Source: Sebastes aleutianus
Taxonomy: Eukaryota > Chordata > Actinopteri > Perciformes > Sebastidae
Direction: 5' to 3'
Length of the DNA stretch: 64,000 nucleotides
Assembly (NCBI GenBank): GCA_916700875.1
Contig: CAKAKS010000013.1
Location: 10,162,617-10,226,616, forward strand
Shown piece after piece: positions 32,440 through 44,761 of the stretch. The first letter of the stretch is position 1; each line of letters starts with the position of its first letter. A program made the translations under genes and the position numbers. The notes beneath the pieces were generated by a model. It was not told where the DNA came from, did not search any database, and saw only the letters and a list, made by a program, of their open reading frames with translations.

Positions 32440-34800
32440 AGAAATATATTTGGAGATATAAAGGCAAATAACAAAATATAAAAAAATAATTATAAGCATT
32501 TTCATTTATTTTCACATTAATTATCTCATTTATTTCATTTATTTCTGTTTTTATATATTTTTATAAATATATATTTATTATTTTTAGATATGAAATAATA
32601 TTTATTCTGTATATTTTTTTTATTAATTAATTATTCTTTTAAATGTATCATAGGAGTGCCATAAAAAACAAATTCTTTAAAAGAATAATAAAATAAATGT
32701 GGACATATAAAGACTAATAACAAAATATAAAACAATAATTTAATTTATTTTCACATTTATTAGTTCATTTACTTCTGTATATATGTATTTCTGTATGATC
32801 ATATAAATATATTTATTTATTTATTTTTGCAAATAAAATAATATTCATTGTGTATATTTTAATTATTTAATTACTCTTTTAAATATATTTAGGACACATG
32901 TACTGTGGAGTCATAGGAGTGCCATAAAAAAAGAGAATACATCTGTAAAATAATAAATGTGGAAATATAAAGAAGAATAAATAAAAAAATATTTTTTAAG
33001 GATTTCCATTTATTTTCACATTTATTGGTTAATTTATTTCTGTATAAATGTATTCATATATATTTTTAAGAATATATATTTATTTATTTTTGCATATAAA
33101 ATAATATTCATTCTTTATATTTTTTTGTATTAATTAATTACTCTTTTAAATATATTTAGGACAGGTCTGCTGTGGAGTCATAGGAGTGCCATAAAAAAAA
33201 ACAAATTCTGTAAAAGAATAAGAAATAAACATGGAGCTATAAAGACCAATAACAAAATATAAAAGAATAATTATAAGAATTTTCATTTATTTTCACATTC
33301 ATTAGTTCATTTATTTCTGTATTTATATATTTTTTATAAATATATATTATATTTATTTTTGCATATAAAATAATATTCATTCTGTATATTTTTTTTATTA
33401 ATTAATTACTCTTTTAAGTGTTTCATAGGTATCATAGGTAAGTGTATCAAGTGTATCATAGGAGTGCCATAAATAAATAAACGTGGAGCTATAAAGACAA
33501 ATAACTAAATATTAAAAAAATAATTACAAGCATTTTCATTTATTTTCACATTTATTAGTTCATTTATTTCTGTATATATGTATTTAAATATTTTTTTAAA
33601 TATATATTTATTTATTTTGCATATGAAATAATATTTATTCTGTATATTTGTTATTAATTAATTACTCTTTAAAAATGTCTTTAGGACATGACTACTGTGA
33701 AGTCATAGGAGTGCCATGAAAAAAAACCTGTAAAAGAATAAGAAATAAACATGGAGCTATAAAGATAAATAACAAAATATAAAAGAATAATTATAAGCAT
33801 TTTCATTAATTTTCACATTTATTAGCTCATTTCAAGAATCAAGATTCAAGATTCAAGAGTTTTATTTGCCATTTGCACCTAAGTACATTGGAATTCTGAG
33901 CAGTTTACACTGAGTCAGTTTTATGAAAAGAAAAGGTAAAAAAGGCACAAGGTAATTACAGTACAAAATAAGTAGCACATTCAACTCAACACAATAAATA
34001 AATAAATTATTAAAACATAAAGAACCCTCAGTGTAGTCAATAAATAAATTAAACCACCCTCTGCATAGGAACGATACCCCAGAATACAAATATACAGTAT
34101 ATGCTCCATGACTGTGTTAAAAGAACTTGTAGCTCTCATAAAAATATGTATTAAATATAAAATAATTATATTTAACACATATTTCTGTATATATGTATTT
34201 ATACATTTTTAAAAATACATATTTATTTAATTTTTGCATTTAAATAACATTTATTCTGTATATTTTTATTAATTATTACTCTTTTAACTGTATTTAGAGT
34301 GCACATACTGTGGAGTCATAGGAATGCCATGAAAAAAAAAATGTAAAAGAATAAGAAATAAACGTGGAGCTATAAAGACAAATAACAAAATATAAAACAA
34401 TAATTATAAGCATTATCATTTATTTTCACATTTATTAGTTCATTTATTTCTATATTTATATGTATTTAAATATTTTTAAAATATATATATATTTATTTTT
34501 TATATGAAATATTTATTCTGTATATTTTTTATTAATTGATGACTCTTTTAAATGTATTTAGGGCATGCCTAATGTGGAGTCATAGGAGTGCCATAAAAAA
34601 GAATAAATGTGGAAATATAAAGAGGAATAAATAAAAGAATAAATATATGTGGACATATAAAGACAACTAACAAAATATAAAAAAATAATTATAAGCATGT
34701 TCATTTATTTTCACATTTATTTCTGTATGTATGTATTTCTATATTTTTTAAATATATATTTATTTTGCTTATTTTTTGCGTATAAATAACATTTTCTTTC
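32440..34800. repeat. AT-rich satellite with a unit of about 265 bp
   Basis: The marker AGGAGTGCCATAAAAAA recurs at 32652, 32915, 33182, 33460, 33707, 34320 and 34584, that is every 247-278 bp except for one 613-bp gap explained by an insertion. Each unit has the same order: marker, AAATAACAAAATATAA, TTTTCATTTATTTTCACATT, TTCTGTATAT and TTTAGGACA. About eight units, moderately diverged. Confidence 0.85.
33834..34180 (-). mobile_element. LINE 3' end inserted in the satellite
   Basis: About 346 bp interrupt one satellite unit. The left edge, AGAATCAAGATTCAAGATTC then AAGAGTTTTATTTGCC, is the reverse complement of an L2-type tail with (TTGAATC)n. The interior has no coding region left. Confidence 0.5.
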
Positions 34801-34849
34801 TATATAAATGAATACACAATATAAAGAATATATTAGAATACACTATAAA

Positions 34850-35280
34850 TATACCACACTAAGTTTGGCCCTTCAAGTAATAGCAAAAGCAATAACAAAC
34901 ATTATATAAAAATAAATACATTTAAAAGAATAACTAATTATTAAAACTATACAGAAAAGCAATCTTATTTTATATGCAAAAATAAATATATTTTTATATT
35001 CTGTTATATTGTTTGTATTTTGGCCTTCTTCCTCTTCCTGTTTCAGTTGTGTTGCTGTGGTAACGATATGCTAATCTTTAACTCCCACAATGTTTCATCA
35101 CATCATTAGAAAAGGAGAAGCAGGATTTCTGCCTCCATCTGTCAAACACAAACGATCTTCGCTACGTTTTGTGTGACGTCACCACGTCAAGAAGAGGCGT
35201 TCAAGGATTTCAGCACCACGGACAGCTCATTAGGGGGCTTAAGATGCATTCAAGAACAGCTGGGAAATGACAAGATTTTA
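34850..35280. other. Non-coding stretch
   Basis: AT-rich, no gene or array recognised. A short stretch near 35030-35110 has a pyrimidine tract and CAG but no coding exon behind it. Confidence 0.4.
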
Positions 35281-36090
35281 TTTTATCATTCAAATAGGAA
35301 AAAGGGAATTGGCTTTGTTGGCTTTTGATGCAAATAAGCAGTAAGATAACAAAAGAATAGATACAAACTTTAGAATAAAATAAGAATAAATTAATTTACA
35401 TTCTACAAATATACAAAAAGTTATATAAGCTATATAAAAGCTATAAACAAGAAATTAACATGATATAAATATTGCCGGTGTGCAAACAGACAGATACCAG
35501 AGAGAGAGAGAGAGGGATACATCACATTAATATTTAAAGCAGTAGGGTTATATGTGCTAGAAGTGCACTCGGAGAGCGCAGACCTCCGCCAAGGCAGGTT
35601 TCATGTACGTCACAGATAGAGGACGGAGCCAGACCTTTCAAGGCTTTAAAAACAGTCAAATCAATTCTAAAACTCACAGCTAACCAGCGAAGGGCAGCAA
35701 GGATTGGTGAGATGTGGTCGCTTCTCTTAGTACGTGTTAAAAGCCTGGCAGCAGCGTTTTGAATCAACTGTAATCTTTGATGTTCCGCCTGCTGATAGCA
35801 GAATAAAGTACGTTGCAATCAGAATCAGAATCAGAATCAGAATCTCGTTTATTGGCAGATATAAGAGGTATACACTAGGAAATAGCTTTGGTTTTGTTGG
35901 TGCAAATATGCATTAAAATAACAAAAGAATATATAAAAACATTAAAATAAAATAAGGATAAAAAAATTGAAATTCTACCAATATACAATATACAATATAC
36001 AAAATAAACTATAAACAAGAAATAAACATAATATAAACAGATAGTGCAAATATTGCCGTTGTGCAAACAGTCAGATAGAGAGAGAGAGTC
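35280..36090 (-). mobile_element. L2-like LINE fragments in tandem
   Basis: On the minus strand 35580-35800 encodes LQLIQNAAARLLTRTKRSDH and then LAALRWLAVSFRIDLTVFKA, the C-terminal region of L2-type fish LINE ORF2. Two related non-coding tails flank it (35290-35520 and 35870-36090), the second starting at AGAATCAGAATCAGAATCTC. No catalytic domain remains. Confidence 0.6.
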
Positions 36091-36494
36091 AGTGTCTAGT
36101 GTGTGTATAATGATTCCTCTCATACATTTAACTTCACTTCATACTTATATCCACATCACATTAACATTTAAAGCAGCAGGGTTATTTGTGCTTGTGAGCC
36201 ATCAGCACCTTAAAGATGTAACAGATCAACTCAAATTCTGCTCAATAACTCATCAGCGTTGTCTCACCATCACGCCCCCCCACACACCACACCTCTCATT
36301 CGCCGTGATTCACCGTAAAGATCAACAGGCTCATTTCTAGGCAGAAACATTCACGTGGTGCTTTGCATCGAACATTTAAGGCATTGACCTGGAATAGTAA
36401 AGGTTTGCAACAACCTTATCTCAGCACTGGAGGTTGTCGTTTGGTTTGTCGAGATGGGTTGTTTCTCCAAGAAACTCATCATCTGTACGGCTCA

Positions 36495-36576
36495 TTAGAT
36501 GTTTCGTCTTCTAGTACATATAAGATAGATGGCAAAGCAGAGTCCAGCACAGAGAACCAGTAGAGCTGCTGGCAGT
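36495..36576 (-). pseudogene. Gene D TM2 exon relic
   Basis: Encodes LPAALLVLCAGLCFAIYLIC then TRRRNI-stop. The helix is preserved but stalk and acceptor are replaced by the promoter-like module and a stop truncates the tail. Compare the intact C copy at 19877-20286. Confidence 0.6.
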
Positions 36577-36830
36577 CCAATCAGTAACTGATATCCAATA
36601 AGGGGGCGTGTCGGTCGGTAAAAGACTTCCGTGAAGGATGCTTTCGTGTATCCTCGCTCCTTGCTCCTCAGAGATCCCTCCTCCCTCCTCGATCCTCGGT
36701 GCAGAAATAAGAGCTTTGGGACGGTCTTCAAGATGGCGGACCAGGACAACTTCCGGTTCAAGCGAGGAGCGAGGAAACGACAAATAAGAGCTTTGGGATG
36801 CACCCTGGATTTCATAACTACGGTGTCCTG
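36577..36830 (+). promoter_or_regulatory. Promoter-like module, copy 3
   Basis: GTCCAATCAG, TATCCAATAAGGGGGCGTG, AAGATGGCGGACC and CTTCCGG in the same order as copy 2, joined directly to the TM2 relic. Confidence 0.4.
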
Positions 36831-36993
36831 TAAGGGACAAACATAGATAATTGCTCAATTCTGGATGGGGATTGACATCGCACCAGCGACACCTGGTGGT
36901 TGACTTAGACTTACACATACAACATAGTTCAACATTTTATAAAGCTAAAAATGCTGTGTGTTCTATATTTACACTGTATCCCAAAAACATGCA

Positions 36994-37286
36994 TCATTCT
37001 GTGACATTTTCTGTTTTTGCACACATTGATGATACCACTATCATCTCCTCTCTCTGTCCTCTCTCCTTCAGAGGTATAACCTCCCCCGGGTCATTTAGAT
37101 TCGGCTGTACGTCTGTTTCGGTGTTTCCTCTAATAGGCCTACGAGTACGTTTATGAAGGAAGGTAATGCAGAATCCAGCACAGAGAACCAGTAGAACTGT
37201 CAGTATAACGGAGAAGCCGATCGTTCCCAGACTCTCTGGTTGTGGTCTCATTGTTGGTGTCGGAGGTTTGGGCTCATCAGCAGCTG
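36994..37286 (-). CDS. Gene D terminal exon (TM1 type)
   Basis: Phase 1 entry. Stalk AAADEPKPPTPTMRPQPESL, helix IGFSVILTVLLVLCAGFCIT, basic HKRTRRPIRGN, then a tail ending ERGQREEMIVVSSMCAKTEN and VTE. Full-length TM1 tail without tyrosine. With D leader and V exon it gives 235 residues in frame. The intron to the V exon is enlarged by a 2.2-kb foldback element. Confidence 0.75.
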
Positions 37287-38704
37287 CTGTAAAGGACAGA
37301 ATATAAAATGTGTCTGATTGTCTGAAGTGGAACCATTTTACTGAAACAGGAAACTAAATAAATCCAGCAGACTGACAAAAGAAAGACTAAATATGATCCT
37401 AGTCTTCATCAGCGGTAGCCATGACGTACGTTTTACTGCGTCTGGTAGTCGCTTTCAGTCCAAAATGGCGGAAGCGTAGCTCTGCTGCTGGGAGCTGACG
37501 TTGTAATGGAACGACCAGTTGACTTTCACTTCTAATAGGCCTGTGGGAAGACCCCCAAAAGTGCTTTAGTTTTCGAGATACCCCTACCGGAGGTAGAACA
37601 AAGCACAACAATGATTTTCATATTGTCCTAGGTCTCCCATATATGAAATGGATTCTTGTATAAAAATATTTTACTGCAAAAATGGTTAAATTGACAGATA
37701 TTGTGACATAACCCATAAATAGAAAAAGCGCAAAATGAAGCCAGGCCGAATGGGAGATGGTACACCAAAGCTCATGTAATTTCATAATGCTAGCTCTGAT
37801 TGATCCCAAATTTGACGTGATAATGGCCAGGGGGTTCCTCTACGCGTGTGAAGAAACAGAATGTGAATATATTGATGCGTTGAGGAAATACAGTACTACA
37901 AACACATAAGTACAATAAGCGGAAGTATCAAATTTGAAGGTCTATGATGAATGTATTCATTTACTTTTAGGTAGCTTTGGCTGGGATTCTCCTAGAAACA
38001 CCAATCAGGATTTTCTGGAATGGTATGACTGTGCTGAATCCAGCAATATATGATATGTAACTGTAGCAGGTATGGTCAATGGTCTACATTAAGAAATGTA
38101 TCATGTGTTCCAAGCATGAAATGGGGGTAAATGGCATATCTGCAGTCAATAGATACTTATTAATAACGAGATGCTTTCAAGCAACATGTTCTGAGAGCAA
38201 TGTATTCAATTCAAGGTATTAATATAGCATCAAATCAAAACAAAAGTTATCCAAAGACACTTTTCATATAGAGCAGGTCTAGACCATACTCTATCAGCCA
38301 GCAATGTGGCATCATAGACATCCTCCAAAGGCACTTCTCTGGAATCCCATTGGAAAAGAATAGACAGTCAGAAGACGGATCCATGAGACCACGTTCTTCC
38401 AGAAACCAGCGGCTCCACAAAAGCTCAGAAACATCCCACACCCATACTGCAGTGATGAAATTCAAATGCATTTCTCAGTGTGAAATGAGTTTTGCTTGTG
38501 CACCTTTCCTGACGGTCCAAACATGACACATTTTGTGACCGAAGATAATGTGGATGGACATGCTGCATTCAAAAGATGGAAAAAGCAAGAAACAAATAGA
38601 CCAGGGAATGTTTTATGTTCATATGGGTGTTATATATTCATACTTATTACATGACTTTGTTGAATACTCGATTCTGATCGGTCAATCATGGCGTTCTACT
38701 CTTT

Positions 38705-38815
38705 GTTATTTCTTTATAACAGACCATTGATATGTATAACAGACCGTTGCTATGTATAACAGACTGTTGCTATGTATAACAGACAGTTGCTATGTATAAC
38801 AAACCGTTGCTATGC
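38705..38815. repeat. About 20-bp minisatellite inside the foldback loop
   Basis: Five near-copies of TATGTATAACAGACCGTTGC in tandem with C/T/A variation at the ninth base from the 3' side. Confidence 0.8.
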
Positions 38816-38894
38816 GCGCAGTTCTGATCTCGGACTGTGGAGGATCGTTTTTGTGTCAAATTATTGATTTCTGAAGTAATTAGCCGTGTAATAA

Positions 38895-39031
38895 GCGGGA
38901 TAATGTACAGCTAGTGGGTCATTGTTGTGAAATAAACCCCTTCAGGGAGATGCTTTGCATCGGGGTGCCGCATCACCCTGTCAAGGTTTATTCCCCAACA
39001 ATGACCGGCTCGCTGTACATTATCCCTTACT
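38895..39031. repeat. Nested palindrome in the foldback loop
   Basis: GGGATAATGTACAGCTAGTG on the left mirrors the GAGCGTGT-like right side ending CTGTACATTATCCC, with paired AATAAACC/GGTTTATT and TGCATCGGGGTGCCGCATCA at the centre. About 135 bp, able to fold into one hairpin; probably an independent MITE nested in the larger element. Confidence 0.6.
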
Positions 39032-39959
39032 TAAAGGTTTAAGTGCAAATTATTACTTGCAATTGCATCAAGAACATTTATTTACTCCTTAAATTTAAGT
39101 TGATACAAAACTTTTAATAACTGGTGTGTCTACCTGATTGAAGTGTATTAATAAGTATCCTTTGACTGCAGATATGCCATTTACCCCCATTTCATGCTTG
39201 GAACATGTGATACATTTCTTAATGTAGACCATTGACCATACCTGCTACAGTTACATATCATATATTGCTGGATTCAGCACAGTCATACCATTCCAGAAAA
39301 TCCTGATTGGTGTTTCTAGGACAATCCCAGCCAAAGCTAACTAAAAGTAAATGAATACATTCATCATAGACCTTCAAATTTGATACTTCCGCTTATTGTA
39401 CTTATGTGTTTGTAGTACTGTATTTCCTCAACGCATCAATATATTCACATTCTGTTTCTTCACACATGTAGAGGAACCCCATGTCCACTATCACACCAAA
39501 TTTGGGATCAATCAGAGCTTCCATTATGAAATTACATGAGCTTTGGTGTACCATCTCCCATTCGGCCTGGCTTTATTTTGTGTTTATTTTATTTATGGGT
39601 TATGTCACAATATCTGTCAATTTAACCACTTTTGCAGTAAAATATTTGTATACAAGAATCCATTTCATATATGGGAGACCTAAGAGAATATAAAAAACAT
39701 TGTTGTGCTTTGTTCTACCTCCGGTAGGGGTATCTCAAAATTTTGGGTGTCTTCCCACAGGCCTATTAGTAATATGTGTTCTTTGGTACAGCTCCAGCAG
39801 GGATGAAGCTGAGACTACTTTTATACTAGCTAGCTATGCTAGCTAACCAGTATGACCCCTGCAGCATGCTAACATGCTAAACTAAGATGTGTTTAGCACT
39901 AGCAGGGCTGTAGACTCTTAGTCTGGTTTCACTGACTGACTTCTACTGAATCAACTCAC

Positions 39960-40319
39960 CTGTGACATTGAGGTGACATATCTTGTAGCTCCTACCATCA
40001 CCTGTGTGCACTTCACACCGGTACACACCAGAGTCATTAGTCCTGAGTCTGGACATGTGAAGTCTGATTCGTCCGTCTCTGAGGACGTCTTTGTCCCACC
40101 GGACTCGTCCTGCAAACTGTTCATCCTGAGACTCTGGGACCTCAACACCTCCATAGAGATCAAACAGACATGAGGCTTTGTGCTTAGCTAACATCTCACA
40201 GTAGATAAAAAGTGAGTTGGGGGAACTGCTGGTTCTGGTTGTGAACATCCACTCCAGTGTGATGTTGTGGTTCTCCTCTGCCTGATAGGAGGTCTGTGTC
40301 ACATTCACTTCAAATGCTC
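39960..40319 (-). CDS. Gene D V-set immunoglobulin exon
   Basis: A 120-residue V-set domain, AFEVNVTQTSYQAEENHN onward. NITLEW and SLFIYC carry the swapped Trp and Cys; QDEQFAGRVRWDKDV, TNDSGVYRC and KICHLNV follow. An extra Cys appears in the C-C' region (KHKASCLFDL), not seen in the other copies. Splice sites and phases as in A. Confidence 0.85.
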
Positions 40320-40450
40320 CTGTAGAGGAGACAGAGAGGGAAAGTGAGCAGCAGACAAACTGACAACTTGAACATGTCAAACTCCATCTAGAGATGTTTG
40401 TCTGAAAGTGTATTTAGTGTTTGTGGATAATAAAGTGAAGGTCAACTAAC

Positions 40451-40505
40451 CAGAGACACAGGAGGTCAGACTGAGGAGCAGCAGGATGCTGCAGATCATC
40501 TTCAT
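40451..40505 (-). CDS. Gene D leader exon
   Basis: Identical in layout to A: signal peptide MKMICSILLLLSLTSCVS, donor G|GTTAGT and an acceptor one base before ATG. No first-exon block with the CACAAG|GTAATG donor was found upstream; the duplicated flank ends at 43262 just short of where it lies in C. Confidence 0.85.
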
Positions 40506-40739
40506 CCTGTGAGAGGAGACAGAAACACATCAGATACAAGTTCAGTTATTCCAGGTAGAACAGAGACAATCTACAGTCTGTCTTTAGTCCTCACAGGACT
40601 TCTTACTCTGCTACTGATTACACATGACTGACCAGTGGACTGACACCAAGACAGGAACACTAATGTACTTCTGACACAAGATGGAGCCACTTTAGTAGAT
40701 TCGATTTTTACAACTGAGGAAGAACAGGAAGTAAGATCT

Positions 40740-43262
40740 GCTTTGAGATCAACAGTGACTCTATGGCCCAATTCCAATCCGGCCCCTCCACCCTCCCACT
40801 CCGTGTTGGAGTGAACTCTGTTTGTAGTCTTAAACTCATAGCTGAATGAAGCTCCTTCTTTAAGGTCGAGGGGATCAATACAGCAGCTACTTCCCTCTCT
40901 CCTGTAAGGAAATAAATATCAGAATCAGAAATACTTTATTGATCCCCGGGGGGATTTTCACATTCTAAAATATAAATATAGAAAAAAAGAAAAATCATAA
41001 GTAAATATAAATAAGAAATATATATAACGACAGTGCAAATAATAATGCTGAAAAATAAGATATATGCAAATAATATAAATACATGCATTTATAAAAATGG
41101 AAGAATAGTATAAAATAAGAATATTAGTTTAAATGTTCTGTATAAATACTTGCAGTGTTAATGCTACAGTAAACCAGATTATTGCACAGCTGAATTATTG
41201 CACTAAATTGTTGTACTGTTTAGTCAGTATTGCACAGTTGAAGATATAATAAATCATGGAGTTATAGCTTCTGAAAGGGATTAAAAAAATATATATATAT
41301 ACGTTGTGTATGTATATATATATATATCCAGCAATTTTTCTATGGTGTCGAACCGGGCTCTGGGTGGGCGGCCATCTGCCTCGACCGGGGGGGGAGAGAT
41401 GTACAGCAACCACAATAATAGCACAGCAGCTGTAAAAACAAAACAAAAATCAATAGCAATGGATGTAAAAGAGTGATAATACAACTATCGGAAATAATAA
41501 CTGTAATAATAATAGAAATATAACCTATACTACTAATAATAAAAAGGCTAAAAATAATGATGTAGCAGTGGGTGTCATGCAGGCAGCAGACGGGGCAGCA
41601 GACGGGGCAGCAGACGCGGCAGCAGACGCGGCAGCAGACGGGGCAGCAGACGGGGCAGCAGACGCGGCAGCAGACGGGGCAGCAGACGCAGCAGCAGATG
41701 CAGCCATGCTCCAGATGCAACCCCGATCCAGGTGTAACCCCGATCCATGGATACCTGCGAGACGAGAAAGCACAAAGACCGGGGAAGTAATCGAGTTAGT
41801 AACCTGCATGAATGGGACATGAATATATACCGAAGGAGAAAGGAGAGAGGAGCTCAGTGTGTCATAGGAAGTCCCCCGGCAGTCTATAGCAGCAGAACTA
41901 GGGGCTGGTCAAAGGCAGCCCTAACTATAAGCGTTATCAAAGAGGAAAGTCTTTAGCCTACTCTTAAATGTAGAGAGGGTGTCTGCCTCCCGGACTGAAA
42001 CTGGGAGCTGGTTCCACAGAAGAGGAGCTTGATAGCTGAAGGCTCTCGCTCCCATTCTACTTTTGGAGACTCTAGGAACCTCAAGTAACCCTGCTGCATT
42101 CTGGGAGCGCAGTGCTCTAGTGGGGTAATAGGGTACTATGAGCTCTTTAAGATATGATGGGGCCTGACCGTCTAGCGCTTTGTAGGTGTCAATCTATTTA
42201 TTCTATGTTGTTGACGTCTATATGACAATAAAGTAGAATAAATTAAATGTCTATCAGTTTGAGCAGTTTACAAGTAAATGTTTGTACCGGTAGTCGCACG
42301 GAACCGACATTAGATCGTGTTCCAGGATGAACACAAAACAGCGTTGCACGTCGTCAGTAAGGGCAGCTGGTTGAGTCAGCATCGGTGCAGCTCGCTGTTG
42401 GAGGGTTTTATAACCCACTTCCACTCCCCGTGAATTGGTTTGGAATGGCCCTTAATATGGCAGAGCCTCCACATGAACGCGCAAACGGAGTGGAAGTAGG
42501 TAGGGAGAGGGTGTAGAGGAGGGGTTTGGAACTGGGCCCAACTGGTATAAAAGCACCTCATACTGACCAATCAGAGCTCGGTGCGGTGATTATATGATAA
42601 TATTACACACATATGAAGAAGTTTAAGTCATAATCCAGACTAAAAACAACACAGTTTAAACTGAAAAATGCAGGAAGGACAGCTGACTTTATGCTGGGGG
42701 TGTTTACAGCTTTGAATTATGTTTTTATATTTATTTGTTTTTACTTACTCTTGAGTCTGTTTCACACCGTCAGAGAGGAGGAAGCAGGTGAAAGGAGGTT
42801 TAAATAGTCATAGATGCAACAACATCTTCCCAAGGTAAAAAGATAAGTTATCCATTCATCTTTTACACTCTGAAAAGCTATTTATATTTACACTAATATA
42901 TTCGACTTTTGAGTATTCCGTTTAATTAATAACTCTGTTAATTTACACATTTACACATCTGGAGTTTTTTTCTTTTACCAGCTGTTCTTCCTGCATCTGG
43001 CAGCTTCAACTGTGTTACTGTTAGTCTGGATGAACGCGCTCATAACCAGACTGAGAAACTCCGGGTTGACTTACTGAGTTGATAACCAGCTTCATAGTAC
43101 AGTTTAGTGAGATCTCGTTTGTTAGAGTTAGTGAAGCCAGATAACGAGAAGATACCCTGGAGATGTTGAACTCGCTTCATAGTACAGGCCTCCGGATAAA
43201 TCAAGCCTGGCTGTTATTCTGGTCTGGAGCAGGCTAGCTGCACAGAATACATCTCCATGGTA
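40740..43262. repeat. Segmental duplication upstream of gene D (partner 22590-25070)
   Basis: Contains the same LINE-type 3' end (40918), dispersed repeat (41340-42190) and 12-bp array (41585-41695, about nine units). A 30-bp stretch at 42333-42363 has no counterpart in the partner. No gene seen. Confidence 0.8.
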
Positions 43263-43640
43263 ATGTGACAGGCAAGAATAATGCAAGAATAATTAATTTT
43301 TCAGGCATAATTCATTTATTTAGAGAAAAGCTAATTTCTTTGTTGTCTCAGTTATTACTGTATCATTTTCAGGACATGTCATTTAATTTTTTGGATGTAA
43401 ATATGCATCAATACTGGTCACTGTAGAGACTATGCAGCACATATGCAGTGAACCAGAAAGAGGAATAATGCAGATAGGTGATGCAGATCCTTGTGTGTGT
43501 GGGTTGATTGTGCGTTGATCTGTTGGTAATGCCTCGGGGCTCCTCTTCCTCACTCAATACAGAGACGAGTGAAGGGAAGAGCTGCGTGTGTGATTCATTC
43601 ATCCTTCTCTCTCACTATTTCCCCTGTTTAAGGGGCACAA
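43263..43640. other. Unique stretch at a duplication junction
   Basis: Sequence between the duplicated flank of gene D and the copy of the 7.4-10.5 kb region. No repeat, exon or motif that I can support. Confidence 0.4.
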
Positions 43641-44159
43641 CACACCAATAACCAACTGTGGAGCGGTCCCCTCCTGCTGCTCCTCTCTGCTGACCCCCGT
43701 CGTCGTCTTCGTCACTGCTGGTGCCATTCATGGATATATATAAGAGAACTAGAAGGCGGGGCCCCGTTCATTCCCATGATAGGAGAACTAGAAGGTGAAG
43801 CCCTGTTCATTCCCATGACAGGTGCTCTCCTCCTCCTCTGTTTAGGTTGACTTCGCCTTTCACTTTTCAGTTACACAGCAAACTGTTGGTCTGATGCAAC
43901 CTGATCCCTACACCTTCCCCTCCCCACAGCTCAATGAAGCACCCAAGCTCTATAAGGTGGTAGGGCTGCACGATTATGGACAAAATGCTAATCACGATTA
44001 TTTGGATCAATATTGAGATCACAATTATTTATCACAATTATTCCTAGATTTTAGGTGACAAAATATTTTTATTGCAAATTCACACTTTAATAAACAGAGT
44101 TCTGCTTTCATTCAATGTTGTGCTGAATTCAAACCATCAAACAAATCTAATTGTTATCC

Positions 44160-44197
<38 letters not shown>

Positions 44198-44719
44198 CAT
44201 AAGGTCATGGACTAACTGTAAAAACACTGATCAGAGTGACTGCTGACTGATAAGCACCAGGATTAATCAAGTCTATAAATCTGGAGGAGAAACTATGAAC
44301 TGCTTTGAGATCAGAAGTCAGTAATAAGGACATCGGGGAGGTGGTTTACAGCTGCACTGAACACTAAATCACCAAACAACTCAAGATCAAATCTTCAATA
44401 AAATGTGTCATGACATGTTATGAGACCAATCATACTCAGTCTCCAGTTTTAACATCCATGTTGTGTCTCCGTAGTCGGATTTCAACAACTAGATTTCTCC
44501 TCGATGGTTAACGAAGTACTGCTCAACTTTTATGTTCTACTCATACTGAAGGAACTGAGATCTGCTGGGAGTCACTGGGAGCATCAAGACTTAGTTAAAA
44601 AGTGTGATGTGTAATGTCAGATACTTTAGGAAATAAAAGTCTCACAGACAGAAAATGAATCAGGTTTTATAGTAAAATGCTCCAAAGTGAATGATATCTG
44701 CACATAAAGAGCTCTTTAC

Positions 44720-44761
44720 CTTCTCTTTTGGTAGCAGATGAGGCAAGGGCATGAAACACAC
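44720..44761 (-). pseudogene. Second copy of unknown leader exon
   Basis: Same acceptor, donor and 42-bp sequence as 8475-8516. The partner start exon at 45066-45087 has lost both ATG codons through the deletion that removed the (GA)n block, so this copy cannot use the same start. Confidence 0.45.

Larger units (their letters stand above)
37533..39768. mobile_element. Foldback element with arms of about 630 bp in gene D intron 2
   Basis: Begins TAATAGGCCTGTGGGAAGAC and ends in the reverse complement. Arms 37536-38165 and about 39137-39765 match closely along their length with scattered substitutions. The other units (A, B, C, F) show the uninserted site TTC-TTA-GTAAT. In D it is split by the element, leaving TAA on the left and TTA on the right, compatible with a 3-bp TWA duplication carrying one change, as in PIF/Harbinger elements. 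No transposase is encoded, so it is non-autonomous. Confidence 0.8.

Noticed and set aside
39481..39693. 70-codon ORF in the right arm of the foldback element and its mirror at 37618-37809
   Set aside because: Both arms encode similar peptides, but their differences change amino acids about as freely as chance allows, and no family matches.
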